Assembly (NCBI GenBank): GCA_017427485.1
Contig: JAFRSR010000186.1
Location: 1-35,439, forward strand
Length of the DNA: 35,439 nucleotides
DNA from: Kiritimatiellia bacterium
GTDB lineage: Bacteria; Verrucomicrobiota; Kiritimatiellia; RFP12; UBA1067
Reading direction: 5' to 3'
Positions 31,998 to 35,439 of this stretch are shown piece by piece. Position 1 is the first letter of the stretch. The number at the start of each line of letters is the position of its first letter. The position numbers and the translations under genes are program-made. The notes under the pieces were generated by a model that saw only the letters and a list, made by a program, of their open reading frames with translations, searched no databases and was not told the DNA's origin.

Positions 31998-32963
31998 TTA
32001 TATCTTTGCCAGGATGTCGGGGATGTTGGACTTGTCCATAGAGGAGAAGGCGAAGCATTTCTTGCCGAGGTGGTTGAGCGATGCGCCGACATGGATGAGC
32101 GTTGAACGGTCGATGATGAGGAAGCGGTCGTGAAAGCGATTTGATTTCCTGACCGTGAGCGTATTGCCGTACTGCGCGTTGAAACGCAACACATCCACAT
32201 CGTAAAGAAAGCCCTTTCGCAGATTCTTCACAACCAACACCGCCACGCCCTGCTGTTTTTGCGCGATGAGCGGCAACACGGAATCATCGAAGTATGGATC
32301 GATCACGATCAGTTCTTGTTTCGCCATGCGCACAAACTTCTTCATCTGCTCGAAGGCATCGTAAATCTGCCCGTCGTAGAACACCTTCTGCGGCGGAAAG
32401 CTTTTGTCCTGCATCGCGTCAAGGATGAGCTTGAAGCGTTCCTCGTTACGGGCTTGGTTGGCGTCGTTTCTTATCTGGTCGGCTATCTGCCGCCTGTCGG
32501 TCGCCTCGACGCGAGCAAGTAATGGTGCAATGGAGGAAAGTGCTTTGCGCATCTCCACGAAAGTATTGGTAATCCTTATGCTAACGAGTGCGGCAATTTC
32601 GCTCTTCAACACGCTTGCAAGCATAATGATTCCATGTTCTGTAAAGACGTTGGGACGATATTTGATGTTGTGACCACGCCCATTGTTCAAGGTCGCAATT
32701 TGCGACCTTGAACGATTGAGCAAGTCAGATCCAGCAATCAAGATGTCTTGTATCTCGGCATCACTCAATGGAAACATGAAGTTAGCTGGAAAGCGAATAC
32801 TGTTACGCTTCACCTGCTCGTTCAACCGTTTTGTCGGCACCCCGTATAGTTCCGCCAAGTCGCGGTCAAGCATGACCTGAACGCCGCGGACCGTTAGGAT
32901 TCGCAATCTGATCGAATCGTCCTCCAAAGTAGGCACGACCGCATTTGCTTCTTTATCCATCAT
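31998..32963 (-). CDS. ORF6N-domain protein with C-terminal phospholipase D-like domain
   Basis: A 321-residue protein. Residues about 15-110 are an ORF6N DNA-binding domain (RGVQVMLDRDLAELYGVPTK, LNEQVKRNSIRFPANFMF, YRPNVFTEHGIIMLASVL), a type common in phages and mobile DNA. After a charged helical linker, the C-terminal part (about 190-321) looks like a single phospholipase D-type unit: ELIVIDPYFDDSVL and RFHDRFLIIDRSTLIHVGASL, with His278-x-Arg280-x4-Asp285 in place of the HKD motif. PLD-fold domains can be nucleases, or inactive binding modules when changed. Base composition is clearly lower in GC than its neighbours, suggesting transfer. Start at ATG 32963, or the second ATG at 32960, which has better spacing from AAAGGA. 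Confidence 0.85.
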   Translation of the reverse strand: MMDKEANAVVPTLEDDSIRLRILTVRGVQVMLDRDLAELYGVPTKRLNEQVKRNSIRFPANFMFPLSDAEIQDILIAGSDLLNRSRSQIATLNNGRGHNIKYRPNVFTEHGIIMLASVLKSEIAALVSIRITNTFVEMRKALSSIAPLLARVEATDRRQIADQIRNDANQARNEERFKLILDAMQDKSFPPQKVFYDGQIYDAFEQMKKFVRMAKQELIVIDPYFDDSVLPLIAQKQQGVAVLVVKNLRKGFLYDVDVLRFNAQYGNTLTVRKSNRFHDRFLIIDRSTLIHVGASLNHLGKKCFAFSSMDKSNIPDILAKI

Positions 32964-32994
32964 CTATCCTTTCCCGGCTTTTGCCGATGACCGT

Positions 32995-33003
32995 ATGATA
33001 GCA
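32995..33003 (-). promoter_or_regulatory. Extended -10 promoter element of the ORF6N gene
   Basis: TGC (33003-33001) before TATCAT (33000-32995) on the minus strand, with a leader of about 25 bases. The -35 position (33018-33023) has no consensus hexamer but lies in the centre of a perfect palindrome, which suggests a site under repressor control. Confidence 0.5.
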
Positions 33004-33012
33004 AAGCGCCGC

Positions 33013-33070
33013 GTGAAGATCTTCACATAAACATCACATAAATCATCACATGATTATCACACACGTGATA
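33013..33070. promoter_or_regulatory. Operator-like array upstream of the ORF6N gene
   Basis: GTGAAGATCTTCAC (33013-33026) is a perfect 14-bp palindrome over the -35. Next to it, CACATAAA occurs at 33024-33031 and 33035-33042 and ATCACAT at 33033-33039 and 33045-33051, an 11-12 bp spacing near one DNA turn. TATCAC-4-GTGATA (33055-33070) is a second perfect dyad. The stretch is AT-rich and non-coding. The ORF6N protein itself is a candidate ligand. Confidence 0.55.
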
Positions 33071-33151
33071 AGTTGCGACCCCTGTTTTCGACCGACCATA
33101 CCACGACCGCCCTTCCCCATTTCTTCAGTCCCGCATCAAATATGTGACGTA

Positions 33152-33214
33152 CCGCGCAGCGGAAGGACCGCGCGCCGCACACTGGGACAAGTCAACGGGC
33201 GTCCCGCCCGTTGC
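33152..33214. repeat. Composite repeat, copy B, with hairpin
   Basis: It contains CCGCGCAGCGG (33152-33162, reverse complement of a module of copy A), CGCGCCGCACACTGGGACA (33171-33189, copy A module with 2 extra bases) and CCCGTTGC (33207-33214). CAACGGGCG-TCC-CGCCCGTTG (33193-33213) forms a 9-bp perfect hairpin just after the beta-helix gene, without a following T-run. Confidence 0.65.
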
Positions 33215-33218
33215 AACC

Positions 33219-35207
33219 TCACCTCGCCTCGACCGAGACCTTGAAAAAGCGGTTGGTTCGGAGGAAGTCCGAGTCGGAGAAATCCGATGACCGCGCCCAG
33301 TCACTCGCATCGAGCGACGCCTTGCCGAGAAGCGTGTAAACGCGATCCGCGCTCCTCGGCGCCACCTGCACCTGCGGCGCGCCGCCGACCATCGCGATCT
33401 CCGCGCGCGCCATCTGGTTGGAATCCGCCGGATCGAGATCCCACAGGTAGCTCTCCCATGCCGACAACGCTCCGCCGCCGCCGCGCGGATTCGCCGTCGC
33501 CGCCACCGCCGCCGACTGATACGCCGCGTCCGGAGACACGCCCCGATTTAGGCCATAATGCGCCTCCAACCACTCCGGCGGCACCGTCACGCCGTGCGTC
33601 GCGTTCGTGTCGGACACCGTGGGCACAAACTCGAAGCACCCGATGTCGACACCCCCGCCGCGAACCCGCATTCCGCCCAGCAGGTCGTGCGTCCCGGCGG
33701 CCGGACTGTTCATGCCAGCGTCGATGCAAGGCGACTCCGGCCGCAGCCGATAGTCGCCCGCCGCCGCATCGACATAGCACGGATCCATCATCATGTTGCC
33801 AGGGCCGACCACCACGATGTTGTTCTGATTTACCATCGAGACCACGGGAATGCAGCAATTCGTCGCGTACATGAACGAGTAGTCGTATGCGTTGTCCGTT
33901 GTGTTCCCCCAAATGACCGAATTGCAGGCCTTGGCGACCGTAATGCCCGTAAGGTTTCCGACGACGGTGCAGTTCAGAAGGCTATTCGCATTGCCGCCAA
34001 ATCCGATTCGCTTGTTGCCGACGATCAGGCAGTTGAACGCGGAAGCGAGTCTTACACCCATCCAGCAGTTCGACACAATGCACTGCTCAACGTTGCCGTG
34101 AGACACACCATAGAGTGAGTTACGAAGTGTAAACCCCCTGATGGTGTCGAAAAGCGGTACCGGATCATATGCATCTCCATACCAAAAACATGCAGCCGTG
34201 GGCGAGGACGCAGTATTACCATCATCCGAAGCAATCAACCCGCCCCCGTCAATGATGGTCTTCTCCGGCCCGTCCGTCGACTGCACGGTAAACGTGTAGG
34301 CGAGGTTGTTGAGCGTGAACTTCGAGTTGTTCACGGTCACGGCGCCGTACACGCCCGGCTTCACGTGGACGACTGTCCCGTCAAGCCGCACGGCGTCCAC
34401 TGCCTCCTGGATTGACTTGAGCGGCGATTCCCAGCTGAGACCAGTGCCGCCAGCCGCCGCCGAGGCGTCGACGAAGATGTTTTGCTGCCGGATGCCGCCG
34501 TAGAGCAAGGTCACAGGGTCAACAGGCCACAGCTTGTAGTTCGTCGTGCCGACCTGGATCGAATACACCCCCATGGCGACGCATGAACTTTCGATCCATA
34601 CCTGGTCGGACCAGATGCCAATCTTTACCCAGCCGACCGTCGTGCCGTTGGGATGGCCATAGCACAAGTAGAGGTATTTCGTATCGTAACACGGTCCAGT
34701 AAACGTGAATGGCTCTTCGGGGATGTTCCGTCCTGTGCTCTCGTCCTTGAACACGCGGCTTCGGTAGATCGTATTGGAAACGGACACCTTCGTGGTGGGG
34801 CTTTCCTTCACGAACCACGCCGCACGAGAATCATAGTTCTCGATGAACGAGTCTTCGTAGTCTGTGTCGAGCTCCACTATCGGAGGCTCGAGACTTCGCG
34901 CGGTTAATGTCGTTGTCGCGGTGTCTCCGTCCATCTCGTATGTAATGCCGATTAACAACGACGGCGTCCCCCAAGGGCCGTATGCGTGACATTCAAAGCG
35001 ATTCTCCCACACGCTCAGATCGTATGAGTAGCCATCGAACGGGTATCCATATCCTAACATCTGTCCCTCAAACACATTCGGATAGATGTTCACCTCTGCA
35101 CACACGGGTGAAATCGTCGCAAGCGCCGCACCTGCGAAAGCCGTCACGTACATACTCGCGGATTTGCGAGTATGGCGAGGAGCCATCTGTACGCTTTTCA
35201 TTGGCAT
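33219..35207 (-). CDS. Secreted right-handed beta-helix protein with a C-terminal domain
   Basis: A 662-residue exported protein with a signal peptide ending about residue 37 (AFAGAALATISPVCA). Residues about 40-240 are a beta-rich region of unknown type. About 244-528 is a right-handed beta-helix, starting with the typical IFVDASAAAGGTG...SIQEAVDAV...GTVVHVKPGVYG opening and ending in SPCIDAGMN and GGVDIGCFEF, the end signature of choice-of-anchor/parallel-beta-helix proteins. The last 120 residues (VTVPPEWLEAHYGL, WESYLWDLDP, DSDFLRTNRFFKVSVEAR) form a separate small domain of a type I associate with exported PVC-group proteins; it may be for surface sorting. No ligand or lyase residues can be named. 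ATG at 35207 lacks a good ribosome site; ATG at 35201 is an alternative. Confidence 0.82.
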   Translation of the reverse strand: MPMKSVQMAPRHTRKSASMYVTAFAGAALATISPVCAEVNIYPNVFEGQMLGYGYPFDGYSYDLSVWENRFECHAYGPWGTPSLLIGITYEMDGDTATTTLTARSLEPPIVELDTDYEDSFIENYDSRAAWFVKESPTTKVSVSNTIYRSRVFKDESTGRNIPEEPFTFTGPCYDTKYLYLCYGHPNGTTVGWVKIGIWSDQVWIESSCVAMGVYSIQVGTTNYKLWPVDPVTLLYGGIRQQNIFVDASAAAGGTGLSWESPLKSIQEAVDAVRLDGTVVHVKPGVYGAVTVNNSKFTLNNLAYTFTVQSTDGPEKTIIDGGGLIASDDGNTASSPTAACFWYGDAYDPVPLFDTIRGFTLRNSLYGVSHGNVEQCIVSNCWMGVRLASAFNCLIVGNKRIGFGGNANSLLNCTVVGNLTGITVAKACNSVIWGNTTDNAYDYSFMYATNCCIPVVSMVNQNNIVVVGPGNMMMDPCYVDAAAGDYRLRPESPCIDAGMNSPAAGTHDLLGGMRVRGGGVDIGCFEFVPTVSDTNATHGVTVPPEWLEAHYGLNRGVSPDAAYQSAAVAATANPRGGGGALSAWESYLWDLDPADSNQMARAEIAMVGGAPQVQVAPRSADRVYTLLGKASLDASDWARSSDFSDSDFLRTNRFFKVSVEAR

Positions 35208-35238
35208 AACACTCGTTGTAGTGTTCCTTTCACAAGAT

Positions 35239-35247
35239 AGTATACCA
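35239..35247 (-). promoter_or_regulatory. Extended -10 promoter element of the beta-helix gene
   Basis: TGG (35247-35245) before TATACT (35239-35244 on the minus strand), about 32 bases before the ATG at 35207. No clear -35. Confidence 0.5.
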
Positions 35248-35310
35248 CATTTTGTGTCGTGTGGGCGCGCTACGTCACTTATTGCGATACGTCGTAAACG
35301 CTGCTTCCAG

Positions 35311-35418
35311 AAGTAAACGCACTTTCTCCGTTCGTTTACCCCCTATAAAGATTGGCTGTTGTCAATGAGAAAGGGAAATCTTCCTCACCCTCCCCGGGGA
35401 GGGGACGTGCGTTTACTT
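35311..35418. repeat. Perfect 12-bp inverted repeat bounding about 85 bases
   Basis: AAGTAAACGCAC (35311-35322) is matched by its reverse complement GTGCGTTTACTT (35407-35418). GTAAACGC also occurs at 35294-35301. Between the arms is CCCTCCCCGGGGAGGG (35388-35403), a perfect 16-bp palindrome. No reading frame is supported from 35248 to the right edge. It could be a short non-autonomous element or a regulatory array for a gene beyond the window. Confidence 0.5.
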
Positions 35419-35439
35419 TCAGACAAGCAGCGGAATTGG

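Noticed and set aside
33024..33054. AT-rich direct repeats as replication iterons
   Set aside because: No initiator gene or DnaA boxes are nearby. Their place at a promoter fits an operator better.
33193..33213. Hairpin after the beta-helix gene as a classic intrinsic terminator
   Set aside because: The stem is perfect, but no T-run follows on either strand and it belongs to a dispersed repeat.

Overview
The window is GC-rich chromosomal DNA (about 65 percent GC by eye) from a Gram-negative, polysaccharide-degrading bacterium. An LpxL-type lipid A acyltransferase, LolD/MacB-like ABC export, many Sec and Tat signal peptides and lipoboxes show an outer membrane. The many secreted glycoside hydrolases without SusC/SusD or sugar transporters, the Tat-exported TIM-barrel protein, the lipoprotein Gfo/Idh/MocA oxidoreductase and the secreted beta-helix protein with a small C-terminal domain suggest the PVC superphylum, perhaps Kiritimatiellota or a relative. 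This placement is inference; there is no rRNA gene.

Layout. (1) 1-9288, minus strand: a probable operon read from 9288 leftward. It encodes a DoxX/TIM-barrel fusion, a stand-alone DoxX protein, a stand-alone TIM-barrel protein, a GH5 glycosidase fused to an endonuclease/exonuclease/phosphatase domain, a metallo-beta-lactamase-fold lipoprotein, a clan GH-A glycosidase and two unknown secreted proteins; the last gene runs off the left edge. (2) 9422-10972, plus strand: a Tat-exported metallophosphoesterase, transcribed divergently from region 1. (3) 10983-18433, minus strand: lipid A acyltransferase, Mrp ATPase, methyltransferase, RNA ligase, HD-Pnk end-healing enzyme, then an ABC exporter ATPase and permease. 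Ligase plus HD-Pnk is a recognisable RNA repair pair. (4) 18494-26381, minus strand: a saccharolytic cluster of lipoprotein oxidoreductase, serine beta-lactamase-fold hydrolase, GH13, a large clan GH-A enzyme with an inserted beta-sandwich module, and a GH10 xylanase. A divergent TetR regulator at 26523 with a perfect palindromic operator candidate sits at its head. (5) 27173-31584: homoserine dehydrogenase (minus) and, divergent from it, an internally repeated secreted protein followed by an alkaline-phosphatase-superfamily metalloenzyme. (6) 31585-33218: a lower-GC accessory patch with a decayed RhuM-type gene, an ORF6N/PLD-like gene and an operator-like array, flanked by two copies of a composite repeat. 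(7) 33219-35439: a secreted beta-helix protein and a terminal non-coding stretch with inverted repeats.

How it works together. Regions 1 and 4 would break down xylan, alpha-glucans and other glycans in the periplasm or outside the cell; the Tat-exported and lipoprotein oxidoreductase-like enzymes may process released sugars. Region 3 joins envelope biogenesis with RNA repair. Many candidate promoters carry an extended -10 (TGN directly before a TATACT-like hexamer). The most unusual items are the GH5-EEP fusion, the DoxX/TIM-barrel pair found both fused and split, the methyltransferase-ligase-HD-Pnk cassette, the four-fold repeat protein and the ORF6N/RhuM accessory patch.
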